A stretch of 64,000 nt of DNA. It comes from Biscogniauxia marginata (Eukaryota; Ascomycota; Sordariomycetes; Xylariales; Xylariaceae). Positions 11,501 to 24,809 of the stretch are shown here, in pieces. Position 1 is the stretch's first letter. Each line of letters begins with the position of its first letter. The stretch spans positions 310,001-374,000 of the forward strand of contig MU404067.1 in the NCBI GenBank assembly GCA_022695795.1, read 5' to 3'. Made by a program: the position numbers and the translations under genes. The notes under the pieces were generated by a model. The model did not search any database. It was not told where the DNA came from and worked only from the letters and a program-made list of their open reading frames with translations.

Positions 11501-13847
11501 TTAAACTTATTTAATAGTTTTTAACTTTATAAATAAATAAATTATTTAACTTAATTTTATTAAATACGTATAATTAATATTAATAATATTTAAGTATTAT
11601 TTTTTAATTAAGTTTTTTAATTTTTTATTATTATTATTAATATATTTTATAAACTATAATTATTTAAATTATTAATATTAATAATTTTATTATATTATTA
11701 TTTATTATATTAATTAAAAAAAGTATTTAACTTTATAATATTACGATAACTTATTATTATTAAAAAATATAAAATATAAAATAAACTTAATATAAAATTC
11801 GTAAAACATTTCAATTTTTATATTAAAGATTAAATATAAAGCTTTAAATATTTATTTATTTTAAATAATTACGAGAATTATTATTTTATAAAATTTAAAA
11901 AATGTTATAAAAAACTTAATATTATTACATTTTATATATTTAATTATTCGTTATATAAATTATAATTTCTCGACTTTATATATATTAATATCTTTAAAAA
12001 AGTATATAATAATTACTTTAAATATATAAATTAAGTTTTACGTAATTAAATTAATTCCTTTTAATTTAAAAAAGATTATTATTATATTAATTTTTATATT
12101 AAAAGCGCGTATATTTTCTCTTGACTTTAATATAAATAAAGTGTTTTAAAAAATTAAAAAAAACACTAAAAAACACTAAAAAAGCTTTTTATAAATAATT
12201 ATAAATAAAAAACATTTAATATAAAAAAGGAATAGTTTTATAAATTAAAAATTAATATTATAATTAATAAAAAAGGTTTTTTAAAAAAAGTAATAATTAA
12301 ACAAAAATAATATAATATATATAACTAAATTAATTATAATACGTATATTTATATAACGAATAAAAATATATTTAATAATATAATAAATAAAAACATGATT
12401 AATGATATTTATAAAATAAATAAAAAAGTATTTAATAATTTAAATTTCGAGAAATTACAATTAATTTTATTTATTATTAATTTTTTATTTTAATTTTAAA
12501 GGGTTTTAACTCAAAAAATATAATAAATAAATTAATTTAAATTACGCGTTAAAAAACTAAATACTTAATATAAAAAAAGTATTCGGTTTTTAAAATGTAA
12601 AATTAAAAAAACGATTTAAATAATAATAATTATTAATTAATTTTAATGTCGTATAAATGTTTTTTAATAGTTAAAATTATAAAAGTTATAAAAACTAGCT
12701 TACTTATTTATATAACCCACTCGTTTATAAGACACGTTATTTATTTTATATAAATTAATAGCTTTTAAATAAGTTTTTTACGTAGTTATTATTATAATAT
12801 TTAAAGTAAAAACGTTTAACGTTTAATTTTTATATTACTTAAATTTATTTTTATAAAAAGTAAAAATGTTTTACGCGTTTCTTTGTATTTTAAACGTTTT
12901 TAACGCTTTCGACGTTTTTAATGTCTATATTTTTAATTTAAATACGTTTTTATATAATATTTATAATTTTATTTTTATACGTTAAACGTTTTTATTATTT
13001 AAAATATTTTTAATGGTAAAAGTTTTAAATAATTAAAAAGTAATATATAACTTAATTACTTAGCGTAAAAACGCTAAAAGCGTTAACGTTATAAATTATT
13101 TTAACTCGGTTATTTGTTATTTCACGATTTTTAACTTAATAATTATTAATTTATTAGTTATTATTTTAGCTTTTACGGTTTAAATAGTTTTTTTATTTCG
13201 GTTTTCCTTTTTTCCTTTTTTATAATTAATACCTTTTAGTTTTTTTAAGGGAAATAAAAGGCGCCGTTAATAAGTATTTATTAAAACGTTATTATAAACA
13301 AGTTATTATTTTTTTAATATTAAATTATATTCTAAATTAACTTATTATTAAATTTATTTATAAAATATAAAGTAAATTTAATTATATGTTTATAGTTTAT
13401 ATATTTCATTTTTAAATAAAAATAATACTTATAAATAAATAATTATTAACTTTTATATTAATTAAAATATTATATATAATTATAATATATTTATTACATT
13501 TTATAATATTAATAAATATTAAAAACCTTTTTTAAAATTATTTATTTTTTAAATTATATATTATTATTATTACTTTTATTTAATGTTTTTTATTAAACTA
13601 AAATCGTAAATTAAATTAATTAAAAATAACTTAAATATAAGGTTTTTAATTTTTATAAAGTAGTTTTAAATAATATTTAATATAATTTAGCTTTTTATAA
13701 TTAAAATAATAGTTCTTTTTAATTAATTTACATATTTTATTTTTAAAATATTAATATTTAAGTGATATATAAACATATAAGGTGTGTAAATAATAATAAA
13801 ATTGTATGAAGAGAAAAGAGGAGCTTTGTAAGCCACAAGCTTACAAG
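8562..13847. other. AT-rich repeat debris with a possible LTR/polypurine junction
   Basis: Over 5 kb of A/T-dominated sequence with no surviving frame. At 8572-8662 there is a more ordinary piece followed at about 8663-8680 by CCCCTC plus a T-run, which on the minus strand is a polypurine tract next to an LTR-like start; this suggests a second, minus-strand LTR element running right from here, but I found no RT or integrase motif in it. A less AT-rich patch lies at about 10830-10915. Family B repeat sequence starts near 11920 and is listed separately. Confidence 0.45.
11920..12735. repeat. Repeat family B, copy 1
   Basis: Aligns by eye with 24810-25855 in the same orientation: shared blocks include TTTATATATTTA followed by TTATTCGTTATATAA, and TATTCGGTTTTTAAA near 12580 against TTTCGGTTTTTAAAG near 25690. 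The right end (about 12695-12735) resembles the end of the foldback element at 14570-14997 (CCCACTCGTTTATAAGACACGTTAT), so B may be the longer relative of that element. No coding motif was recognised. Confidence 0.6.
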
Positions 13848-14201
13848 TGTTACGACCATTAAAACATTAAGCACGTGCGGATTACGTAATAACAAATAAT
13901 GAATAGTGGATTAAGAATGTGCAATTCACCATTCGCTCCATTTATATAGAAAGAAGAACGAGTATAAGAAAATTGGAATTTCTTATGTAATTAATCTCTC
14001 GTTTTCTAGCTATTAATCTAAGACTATAGTCACTCTTTAATACTATAGTGAAAATACCTTGAAATCTCTTTAACGAACAAAGCATTATAAATCTCTTAAA
14101 CTAATCTCAATTTATTGTTACTTATAAAAACAAGAAAACTTAGTACGTACTCACCTGTGAAGTTAGCTGACTAGGAACACATAGGGAGGTTCGTCATAAC
14201 A
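13848..14201 (-). repeat. Solo LTR, minus orientation, lightly mutated
   Basis: Reverse complement of the gypsy LTR, from TGTTACGACC to GGTTCGTCATAACA, 354 bp, shorter than the 420-474 bp of other copies and therefore internally deleted or a subfamily. It keeps many G and C bases. No matching 5-bp target duplication is visible at its ends. Confidence 0.75.
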
Positions 14202-14569
14202 AGCTCTATATATAGACCTTTATTTCCCTTATCTAAGCTATTTAGGACTAGGGCCCCACATAGGTCCGAAAGATCTTTATAGGCCCGTATTATTAAGTTT
14301 ATTATTACCTTGATTATTATAATTATTATAATTATCGCGTTTTAAGTTTATATTACTTTAATTTTAATTTTAAATGTTTTAATTATTTTTCTTTTTTTAT
14401 TTCCATTTTTATAAGTTTATATTTCATCTTTAATTTATTTAATATTTATAATAATTTTAACGGTTTTTTAAATATATATATTTAAGTTAATATTAAAATT
14501 AATTAATATTATTTATAATTTAATTATAAGTTTACGTTTAATTTTTAATTTTTAACTGTTTTTTAATTT
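14202..14569. other. AT-rich spacer
   Basis: About 60 bp of ordinary sequence (GGACTAGGGCCCC around 14249) grades into A/T-rich debris. No gene or repeat recognised. Confidence 0.4.
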
Positions 14570-14997
14570 ATAATAACGTGCTATATAAACGAGTAAACGA
14601 AATAAACTCGCGAATAAAATGGTTTCTTATATAAAATCGACTTTTTTAAAAATTTATAACTTTTAAAACTTTTTTATTAGTTATATAATTATATGGTTTA
14701 ACTAAAAATAAAATCGAAAAAATTAACTTTAAAAAACGTAAAAAGAAAACGCGTAAAAGTTAAAATTAAAACAAAACGTATAAACCTTTTTACGTATTTC
14801 TTTATATATTTTTATTTTTATATTTTTATTTTACTTTTAATTAAATCTTATAATTATATAACTAAAAAAAGAAGGTTTAATATTTTTATTTTTTTTATGT
14901 GTAAAGTTATGAATTTTTAAAAAGGTCGATTTTATATGGGAAATTAAGTGGCTTACTTACTTATATGGCTCACTCGCTTATAAGAGACGTTATAATA
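14570..14997. mobile_element. Foldback / MITE-like element with long inverted repeats
   Basis: The left arm from about 14570 (TAACGTGCTATATAAACGAG) pairs with the right arm ending about 14995 (CTCGCTTATAAGAGACGTTA). The pairing continues inward: TATAAAATCGAC at about 14629 with GTCGATTTTATA at about 14924, and TAGTTATATAATTATA near 14678 with its complement near 14850. Arms are at least 110 bp, perhaps 180 bp, in a total of about 430 bp, with no coding frame. This is the layout of a non-autonomous terminal-inverted-repeat element; the flanking duplication may be TA or TAA but is ambiguous. Confidence 0.7.
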
Positions 14998-15074
14998 ATT
15001 ATATGAAATATATTATATAAATTTTTTTAATTAAATAAATATAAATAAGACTTATTTAAAGGTATTTAACATAC

Positions 15075-15321
15075 TAGTTATAAAAAATAAAAAACAAAAT
15101 GAATAAGTATAAAAAGAACGAGATTTCTTATATATCTAGTTATTTATTTTAGTTTTTTAGTTATTAATTTAAGATTATAATTATTTCTTAATATTATAAT
15201 GAAAATACCTTAAAATCTCGTAAATTAATCTTAATTTATTATTACTTTTAAATTAAGAAAACCTAGTATGTACTTACTTATAAAGTTAATTAACTAGAAA
15301 CATATAAGAAGGTTCGTTACA
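15075..15321 (-). repeat. Partial LTR, minus orientation
   Basis: Reads the gypsy LTR backwards and ends with the tip AGAAGGTTCGTTACA at 15321. Heavily mutated; the far half is missing or unrecognisable. Confidence 0.65.
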
Positions 15322-16055
15322 AGGTTTTATAAACTTTATAAATTAATATAAAAGTTATTTTTATATAAAATATTTATTTAAGTATTTTTAATTATAATTT
15401 CTTTATATAATAACTTCATTTTTATTATCTTTAAAATATTTATATATAATAATATTTAACTTTAAATATAACTATATTTAAAAGATAATTAACGGAATAT
15501 ATATTTTAAAAAGAATAATATTAAAAAACAATTTATAGCTAATAAAACACTAAATAAGTTTTATATATAACTTAAAATTTATAAAAAGCTTATTTAAAGA
15601 AATTATTAATTAATTTATATATTAAAATTATTTAAACCGTTTTATTTAACTTTATACTTTAAAAATTAAATACCTTTTTCATATTAAGTATTCGGTTTTT
15701 TAAAGCGTAATTTATATTACTTAACTAAAAATTAATATATTTATTATTATTTTTAAATCGCGTAAAATTATAATTATATATTTAATTTTTTTGGATTTTT
15801 TATATTAATTAACTTAATTTAATAACTAAAAATATTATTTAAAACTTAAATTAATTGTATTATTATTTATAAATAACATTATTTAAATATTAATTTTTAT
15901 TAATTATTAAAAATTTATAATGTTTTTAATATTATATTATAATAACGATTTAAAAGTATATTTACGCGATTAATCGTTATAATTATTCGATATATTATTA
16001 ATTTAATAATTAGTTATTTCCTTTTTGTTTTTATTACGTAATTATAACGCGAGGT
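15322..16055. other. AT-rich debris with a family B fragment
   Basis: Contains the block TTAAGTATTCGGTTTTTTAAA near 15684-15705 that is shared with family B at 12580 and 25690; the remainder is unclassified A/T-rich sequence. Confidence 0.45.
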
Positions 16056-16529
16056 TATAACGAACCTCCTTATATGTTCCTAGTTAACTGACTTTATAAG
16101 TAAATACATATTAAGTTTTCTTGATTTAAAGGTAATAATAGATTAAAATTAGTTTAAGAGATTTATAATGCTTTATTCGTTAAAGAGATTTTAAGGTATT
16201 TTCACTATAATATTAAAAAGTGATTATAATCTTAAATTAATAACTAAAAAACTAGAATGAATAACTAAACACATAAAAAACACCGTTCTTTTTATACTTA
16301 TTTATTTTATTTTTTATTCTTTATAATTAATATGTTAAATACTTTTAAATATGTTTATTTATATATATTTATTCTTTATTAGATGTTACTAAATATGTAT
16401 ATTTATATATATTTATATCACGTGATAATAGGTTATTTTTCTTTCTAGGATCTATATCCGGTGTAAAAATAAGAACAGTAAAAATAGTACCTTTATTATT
16501 TAATTGCTTATCTTAGTTAGTTTATAACA
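16056..16529 (-). repeat. Solo LTR beside gypsy copy 2
   Basis: 474-bp LTR from TATAACGAACCTCC to TTTATAACA, in the same sense as the copy 2 LTRs. It is followed by TTATTTCTCCC, the expected polypurine tract of a minus-strand element read from the other side, and then by about 300 bp of undefined A/T-rich sequence. It may be the remaining end of an older copy into which copy 2 inserted. Confidence 0.7.
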
Positions 16530-16828
16530 TTATTTCTCCCTTTTTAAAATCTTTATCTTTAAAGATTATTTAATAAGTCCTTTTTTTATTTTATTTTATT
16601 TTTTATTAATCATAATATTAAGTATCATTATAAAAATTAAAAGTAAAGTTATAAGGAGTTTATTAACTAAATTAACTAAATAAACTTTAATATTAATATT
16701 ATATTTTGTTTTTATTGTTTTAATTATAACTTAAAATATATAATGTTACTTAAAATATTAAAAAAATATAATAAAGTATGGATTCTTTTTAGCTCTTTTC
16801 GAAATCTAAACCACGAGGAGGAGCGGTT

Positions 16829-17301
16829 TGTAACGAACCTCTTTATGTGTTCCTAGTTAGCTGACTTCACAAGTAAGTACGTATTAGGTTTTCTTGATTT
16901 AAAGGTAATAATGAATTAAGATTAATTCAAGTAATTTATAATGTTTTGTTCGTTAAAGAGGTTTTAAGGTACTCTTATTATAGTATTAAAGAGTAACTAT
17001 AATCTTAAATTAATAACTAGAGAATAAAAAATCAAATATAATAAGAATCTCATCCTTTTTATATTTATTCTTCTTGGTATATATTCTTTCTATTTAATAT
17101 GTTAAATACCTTTAAATTTAAATAAGTTTTAAAACTAACTTAAATTCATTATATTAAGTTTATTTTAATTAATAAACTAATATAAATTTAATATTATGTA
17201 ACGTTATATAAAATGTGTATTATCCTTATAATTTCACATATTTTTAGTCTTTATTTTAATATTTTTATTAAGGCTTTTTTTAATAAAGTCGATTTATAAC
17301 A
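16829..17301 (-). repeat. Left (3') LTR of gypsy copy 2
   Basis: 473 bp from TGTAACGAACCTC to GATTTATAACA, matching the right LTR at 23959. The next bases are a T-run, which is the polypurine tract on the minus strand. Confidence 0.8.
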
Positions 17302-17370
17302 TTATTTCTTTTTTTTTTGAATTTTTATCCCAAAGATTTCGAGTAATTTTTTTCCTTTTTATTCTTTATA

Positions 17371-17982
17371 ATGTCTAGTGTTTCGAAGCTACTTACGAAA
17401 CCTCGCAAAAGTAAGTAGGAATCTTGTGATTCTTTTACTACATATATTTGATTCTCTAGTTTTAAGGTATTTCTTTGTTTTAATTATTTTAAAATTAACC
17501 TACCTTGTTTTATAATTCTTAAATTTAAAACTTGTTTTAATTATGTAGTTAAAGTTCGTTGTTATTATAACGATTTAAATATTAAAATGTTTAACTTATT
17601 TAATATAAATTAAAAACGAGAGAGATTAGCAGTTAAACATCGCAAAATAAAAAAGAAGCTTTAGTCCTTTAATAATTAATTATAAGCCTTTATAAAGCGG
17701 TTAATTCGTATTTATAAATAAAAGGAGTTTCTTTAAAAACGGGGTTTAAAGATATTAAAATGTGGTTTTTCTTTTATCGAAAAGATAAAGAAGGTGGAGG
17801 AGGAAAAATAAAAGCGTTTAAGAAAGAAGCAAGCTAGATTGGAGGCCGAATAGCGTTCGTTAGCCAAGTAGATTAATGCTGCTTTTGCGGCCGTCTCTTT
17901 TTTTGACCTGTCTTTTCTAGATTAGGATCCCGATTTTCGGGCCCTCTTAGCCGATCCGGGTTTTAGCGGTGAAAGTTCTTAA
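17371..17982 (+). pseudogene. Accessory plus-strand ORF of gypsy copy 2, degenerate Zn2Cys6-like
   Basis: Counterpart of 797-1426: 204 codons from ATG at 17371 to TAA at 17980-17982. The motif starts at 17476; cysteines remain at motif positions 1, 11 and 20, and tyrosine stands at 4, 23 and 30, giving the same C-x2-C-x6-C-x8-C-x2-C-x6-C spacing as copy 1. Downstream comes a charged, probably helical region (IEKIKKVEEEK, then KKQARLEAE, with stops between), then FAAVSFFDLS and the ending LLADPGFSGE. The last 170 bp is the least mutated part of the element. The stop lies 20 bp past the pol stop on the other strand (17963). Function unknown; a zinc-binding accessory protein of the element is inferred. 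Confidence 0.7.
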
Positions 17983-20900
17983 GCTTAGCCGTTAAATTCT
18001 TTAAATGCTTAAGTGGTTTTTAAATGTTTTTCTCGAGTGGGTATTCTTTTTATTTAATAAAATATTATAATTAATTTTTAATTCGTTTTAAATTTAATAT
18101 CTTTTTTATTTCGTATTTATTAAGGTTTTTTTTTTAAATTTTAATTGGTTTTTTAGTAAAACGTTTTTTAATGTTAATTTTAAAAGTGAAATATAAAATA
18201 TAAAATGTATTTTAAATCTTTTTAATAACGCTAGTTTATAATTAACTTTTAAAATAACCTTTTTAATTTTATATGGTTTTAATTTCTTAAATTTAAGTTT
18301 TTTATTAAGTCGTTTTGTTTTAATTTAAGGTGTTTTTAATATTACGTTTTATTATTAATAAAATAAATAAATAATGTTTTCTTTTTTAAAAATTGGTTTT
18401 TTAATTCTTTTTTTATTATAGTACTTTGTTATTTTGTTTTAAATGAATTATAATTCTTTTTATAGTTGTTACTATATTGCTTAAACCTTTTTAGATAGTA
18501 CTTTTACTTTCGAGGCCTTTATTTTAACTCTTAGTGCTTTCGTGAGTTTAATTGGTTGTTTTTAGACTTCCGCTTTTTGTTTATATACTGCTTTGTGTGG
18601 TGATATTTTTATGTCTTTATTAACCGAAGTGTTATATATTATTTAGGTTATTAGTAATAATTTTATTTAGTTATTTATTTCCTAGTTAATATAGTTTTAT
18701 AAATATTATTTTATTATTTAGTTTAGTTTTTTTATTTGTTTATTTATTTAGAGATAATACGTTATAAATAACTTTTATTTAATTTCTATTTAAAATAATG
18801 CGTTTCGATAGTTCATATTTATTAATATATTTTCTTAAGAAATTAAAAGCTAGTTATTTTATTGTGCTCGATTTGTTAAATAGTAAGAAGTAGGCATATT
18901 TCGTGAGTTTATTAACGATTATTTATATGTTGTTATAAAGTACTCCTATGATAAGATCTTTTAATTTAAAAAGTTTTATTACGAAATCCTATGTAATTAT
19001 GTGTTATACTTTGTTAGGTATTTAAGTTAGTTATAATAGTTTATATAGTTTATATTATAATGCTTTAGCTTTATTATAAACGTTATAATTCTTTATAATT
19101 CTTTTAATTGTTTATTATATTCTTAGGAAGTCGAATTCCTTTTAAAGTCGTTTTATTGTTTTAAAAATTCCTTGGTGATTATGTAGAGGATGTTCGTGGA
19201 ATTCTTTGACGAATTTGTTCTATACTCGTTTTAATATATATACCTTTTTTTTATATGAGAGAAGTTCGTCGCTAGATCTTTATTAAGATTATAATTGTTT
19301 TTCTTTTTGATTATAATTTTCCTTAAAACGTTATTTTTAGTTTTTTATGTTGATTTATATGTAAGTTAATATAATTAATTTGTTAATTTGTTATTTAAAT
19401 ATTTAGATATTTCTTTTATTAATTTTTGATTTATAATCTCTTTTTTTACTAAGAAGATTTGCTTAAATATTTTCTTTTTTTTTAATGTGCTAGATTTTAA
19501 AATTGAATTTAAATAGGAAAATTATTTAACGCTTATATTTTTAGTTAAACGTTTGTGTTATTATAAATCGTGTAAGGTTTTTATAGTTTAAATATATATT
19601 AATAAGTTCTTTAATTTTATTAAGTTATGGTTTTTATTTTTTTAGTGCTTTAATGACTATTAATAGTTCTTTATTATAGATTTAATAGTTTAGTTTAACA
19701 TTATATAGTGCTTTAAATAAGTACGCGACTAGGTACTATTTTTTATTGTTTTTTAGTTGTTTTAAGACTACTTTAATAGCGAAATTTAAAGCGTTTATCT
19801 TTAGTCGTTTTTTTTAATTTTCGTTTAGAAGTTTATATATAACCTTATTAATTATAACTTCTTTTAGTTACTGAAAAGCTTGTTTGGCTTCTTTAGTAAA
19901 ATGGAAAGCCTTTCTTGTTTTTACTAGGGTAGTTAATTTTATTAATGGTTTAGCGATTCGCCCGAAATCTTTAATGAGTTATTTAATATAGTTAATAAAG
20001 CCAAGAAATACGTATACGTTTGTGATACTTTTAGGTTCTAGTTAATCCTTAATTATTATTATTTTCCTTTTTTAAATGCGGATTTTTCTTGGACTTATTA
20101 TAAATCCTAAATAATCTAGTTTTTTAATATGCTATTTATTTTTGATTAAATAAACGAGTAGGTTTACCTTTTTTAAGGCTTTTAACACTTGTTTTATATA
20201 TTCTTTATGTTTTTTCTCGCTTTTTAAGTAAATTAATATATCGTTTAAATAAATGAATATAAATTTATTTAGAAACTTATAAAAAACCGTTATAATTATA
20301 TATTGAAATATAGTAAATGCGTTAATAAGTTTAAATGATATAACTTTGTATTTATAATGTTTATATATCGTTTAAAATATGGTATATTACTTATGTTTTT
20401 TAGCTATTTTAATTATATAATATTTATTATAAAGGTTTAATATTATGAAGATTTAGGTTTTATTGATTTATTTTTTTATGAGTTTCATTAATGGTAACGA
20501 GTATTTATTCTTTTTAATTATTTCGTTAAAGTGTTAATAGTTAATTATTTGTCGTTACACTAGATTTCCTTTTTTATTAATATATTACTTCTCGTTTTTA
20601 TCGACTTTTAATATTATAATTACTAGGTATTTTAACGAGGATTTTAATTCTTGAATATATTCTTTATTAAGATCTTTTTAAATTCTTTTTTATAATACTT
20701 TTTATTTTTCTTGATTTATAAGATATACTGAGAATAGTTTTAGCTGTTTTTCTTCTTTAAAGTGGATTTAGTAATCTTATTAGCTGTGTTTTAGTAATTC
20801 TTTTTTTGTTTTATCTTTAAATAATTTATGGAAACGGAGGTACTCGCGTGGTACTTTCTTCGTTGGATTTTTAAGCTTAGTTACTTGAATTATATAAGCG

Positions 20901-23900
20901 ATATATTTCGTCTTTATATTCGTTTTTTTAAGGTTATTTGCGGTACTCATTTCGTAACTCGTAATGGTTGACTCTTTTTGTTTTTAATCTTAATGAAGCG
21001 TGTTTATCTCGAAATTTATTTGTGGATTGCTTTTTTTAAGTTAATTTATCCCTAGTATTATATCGTGATTTAATATGTGTGTAATGTTAAAAATGACTTG
21101 CTTAAAATGTTTTTAAATGTTTATTAAAAAGGGGATTATTTCTCTTAACACTTTATCATTTTTATAACTAGATATATATTTTTCGAAGTTCTTTAATTAA
21201 TATAAATTTTATTTATATATTTATAATATTTTGTTTTTTTAAGTTATCTCGGTTAAGATATAGCTTTTATTTGCTTTTAAGTTTATAAAGGCTTTATACT
21301 CCCTTTTATTATACTTAACCTTGGTTATAATGGTATTATTAAGTCTTAATTAAACTTTATATAAGGACTTATTATTTATGGCTTCTCGTTACTTTACTGG
21401 CGAGAGCCTTTACCGTTTTTTGGTTTTCTACGTCCCTTCTTTTTTGGGTTTCTTTTAATCGCTGCGGCTTTAATGTCTTTTTATTTTTAGGCTTTTATAA
21501 AAACATGTTTTTAGTAATTGTTATTTAAATAGTCTTTTTAACTATTTTTCATATAATAAAAGGTAAAAGGTTTATTCTTTATATAGAACTTTATACATTA
21601 AAATTTTAATTTTTTTTCGAGTACCTTTTTATAGTTTATATTTATTTTTTTGTTAACTTAAAATTTCTTAAGGTTTTGGATTATTTTCGAATAAAGGGTA
21701 TAATTCTCGAATTTACTTATTAAAAATAACTTAATATCTTTTTATAGGTTTATATAGATTTCTAGAAACTTTTCCTTTTTTTTAAAGTATATCTTGACGA
21801 TTCGTTTATAATTTAGTTTAGTTATATATATTTTTGCTTATTATTTTATTAAGTGCTTTTTTACGGAGCTAAATAGATTAATATTATACTTAGCTCGTTC
21901 TTCGAGCTATTATGAAATATGTAGTCTTTTTTATAATTCCTATAATTTTTTCTCGATTTCGTCTTTTTCGAAACCCGTTTCGAGTAAATTATATATATCG
22001 TATAGTATTAAAATGTAATATATATAACTCTTAGTAATTGCTTCGCGGCTTTTTTTGGAGCTTAGGTGAAGATAATATATTTTAAGATAATATGGCTATT
22101 ATAAGACGTTATTGTAAATACATTTATTTTCTTTTGTGTTATTACTTTTTAGTTTTTAAGGATAGTAATCGGTTTTATTTTTAAAGCTTCTATATACTTA
22201 GTAAGCGTCATTAGTATAAAAGTTTTAATGTAACGATGTATATTTTTTTTCTAGTTATTTTTCTATTTTTGTTTTTGTTTTAGGTTTTTTACTTAGTAGC
22301 TTATTAAGCTAGCTAGCATTATTTAAACTTTAATAAACATCGTAACTATTATTTATATAAAACTTCCGGTTTAAACTATTATATTTACTTTTTTCCTAAT
22401 ATGTTTCGTATTTATTATTATTATAATGGCTTTAATATAACCCATTATAATTTAACTTAATTCCTAAGTCGTATCTTAATTTATAAGTATCGTATTCGTA
22501 TGGTAATTCGCTTTCGTTATATCCTTATTTAACTTGTTTTAACGTGAAATACTTTAAGTACAAATAATTATATTTTAAATAATCTTTGCGATTAACTTAA
22601 TAATATTTATAACTTTTTATTATAAGGACTTCCTCGTTCTTCTTTACCTTAATAATAGTAATAATAAACACTTAATTTACCTCTTTATTATCTTCGAAAT
22701 AAACCCTTATTTCGAAGGTTTTTTTCTCAAGTTAAGAAATCCTTTTTATTTTTAGTTTTTATTTCTTAGAACTTTAACACTCGTTTTTATAATGTCTTTT
22801 CTTTTTATAATTAAAACACTTAATAATTAATTTATTTTGTTTTTTTATTTCTTTTAAGTAGCGTTAATTTTAATAAAGTTTAACTTAATTTTAATGCCTT
22901 TCTTTATTCCGGTATTACTTTTATAATTTCCTTCTTTTTATTGATCGCCGTTTTTTCGCTATATTGTTTTTTTCTTTTTAAAGTACCGTTCGAAGTTTTC
23001 GTTATTAATAATAATTACTATTATAACGTGATTATTAAACTTTTTAAGTTCCTTTTTTTATATAAATTTATTTTATATAACTTATTTTTTATATAGTTCT
23101 TTAATTTTTAATAAAATAAATAATATAAACTTTCGATAAATAATTACGATTAATTTGCGAATTTCTTAAACTTAATAACGTAATTTAAAGCCTTTTTATT
23201 TTATTATAATTTATAAAATTAAGCTTCGACTTATTATTTAAGAATTAAGTTATTAAATATAAACCTAAATTATTTTTTAAACTCTTTATAATCCTTAAAA
23301 ACCTTTTTTATATCTTTTTAAGCGCTTTATTTATTATTTAAATAATCTTTTAATATTAGTTAAAACCAAGTTAAAGCAGTTTTAACGAGAAGCTAAAATA
23401 CCATAAAAACCTTTTATTTTTTAATAATAATTATTTCATAATAAAACCGTAAATAAGTTTCGACCTAAATTAAAAATCCTTTTAAATCACTAGACTTATT
23501 ATATTTACTAAGTATAATTAATTTAAAACCTTTTATATCGGGGGTCGTTATGTTATTTTTGTTATTTAAGTTATTAAAGTTATTATTATTTAAAAGTAAC
23601 TTCGGCTATTTATCTCTAAGAAATAAAAATTATTTTATTTATTTGTTTTTTAAGTACTTTTTTCTCCTCTTTTTCTTCTTTTTTAAATGATTTTTTTATT
23701 AAGCTTTAAAAGTGTTCTTTTAAAGCTCTTTTTTAGTTACAATTATAATTAATTCTTATATTAATTTTTTTAAACCTTTTTATCGTATTATAAAGAAATT
23801 TAAAGTTTTCGTTTAAGAGCTTATTAATTATTATTTTTTTATTTGTTTTTTTTCTTGTTACTTTTTAGTTTTAAGGGGTATGCTTATCTTAAGACGGTTT
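17963..23900 (-). pseudogene. gag-pol of gypsy copy 2, inactivated
   Basis: Minus-strand polyprotein region with many stops. Nucleocapsid knuckle at 22777-22818 reads C-F-N-Y-K-K-K-R-H-Y-K-N-E-C (second Cys lost, as in copy 1). RT motif YLND near 20241-20252. The chromodomain at the end (17963-18121) shows YEIKKILNLKR, YFIK, KEYPLEKNI and KPLKHLKN separated by stops where W or Q is usual. As in copy 1, protease and integrase core motifs were not located. Confidence 0.85.
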
Positions 23901-23958
23901 AACCGAGAATTCCTTCTTTTAAACCAATATTAAGCATTAATTAAAGAGCTATTAAAAT

Positions 23959-24429
23959 GTAATGAACATTTTTATATGTTCCTAATTAATTAACTTCATA
24001 AGTAAATATATACTAGGTTTTTTTAATTTAAAAATAATAATAAATTAAGATTAATTTAAAAGATTTATAATGCTTTATTCGTTAAAAAGATTTTAAGGTA
24101 TTTTTATTATAATATTAAAAAGTAATTATAGTTTTAAATTAATAGTTAAAAAACTAGAATAAATAACTAAACACATAAAAACACCGTTTTTTTATACTTA
24201 TTTATTTTATTTTTTATTCCTTATAATTAGTATGTTAAATACTTTTAAATGTGTTTATTTATATATATTTATTCTTTATTAAATGTTACTAGATATATAT
24301 ATCTATATATATCCATATCACGTGACAATAAGTTACTTTCCTTTCTAGGATTTATATCCGGTGTAGAAGTAAGAATAGTGGGAATAGTACCCCTGTCATT
24401 TAATTGCTTACCCTGGTTAGTTCGTAACA
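23959..24429 (-). repeat. Right (5') LTR of gypsy copy 2
   Basis: 471 bp from TGTAATGAAC to GTTCGTAACA. The inner half, with ATATCACGTGACAATAAG, is less mutated than the outer half and matches the LTR at 16056-16529. Confidence 0.8.
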
Positions 24430-24809
24430 AAGGCGTGTTAAATAAAATTAAGCTTTTAATTTTATATAGCGATAAAAAACATTTTAAACACGCTTAAATA
24501 AATAAATCAATTATTAAAAAGCTTTTTATGAAAACTTAAATATATATCGAAAATAATATAAATTAATACGTAATATAATTACGAAATATAATATTTAAAA
24601 AGAAAATATATATAATTTTAATAAAATAAAATTAATAATGGAAATAATTATTAAAATTAATATAATAATAATAAATATAAAACGACGTAAATAATTATAA
24701 ATAAGCTTAATATAAACTTTATAAAGCACTTTTATAAATATATAAAAAAAATAAAAAAACTACGCATTTTTTAATTTTATTAATTTCGAAAACTATTATT
24801 ATAAAAAAA
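24430..24809. other. AT-rich spacer with imperfect hairpin
   Basis: Directly outside the LTR, GCGTGTTAAA (about 24434) faces TTTAAACACGC (about 24484), an imperfect inverted repeat of about 63 bp that could be the remains of a small element or of the insertion target. The rest is A/T-rich. Confidence 0.4.

Larger units (their letters stand above)
16829..24429 (-). mobile_element. RIP-damaged Ty3/gypsy chromovirus, copy 2
   Basis: About 7.6 kb, minus strand, LTRs 16829-17301 and 23959-24429. It is collinear with copy 1 over the whole internal part: zinc knuckle at 22777-22818, RT fragment with the same YLND at about 20133-20342, chromodomain at 17963-18121. The last 53 codons of pol have the same length as in copy 1. 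Mutation is patchy: 17820-17990 is nearly normal in composition and its codons are readable. No clean 5-bp target duplication is visible. Confidence 0.9.

Noticed and set aside
16829..24429. Target-site duplications for the gypsy copies
   Set aside because: The 5 bases either side of both copies and of the solo LTRs do not match; RIP and later rearrangement may have erased them.
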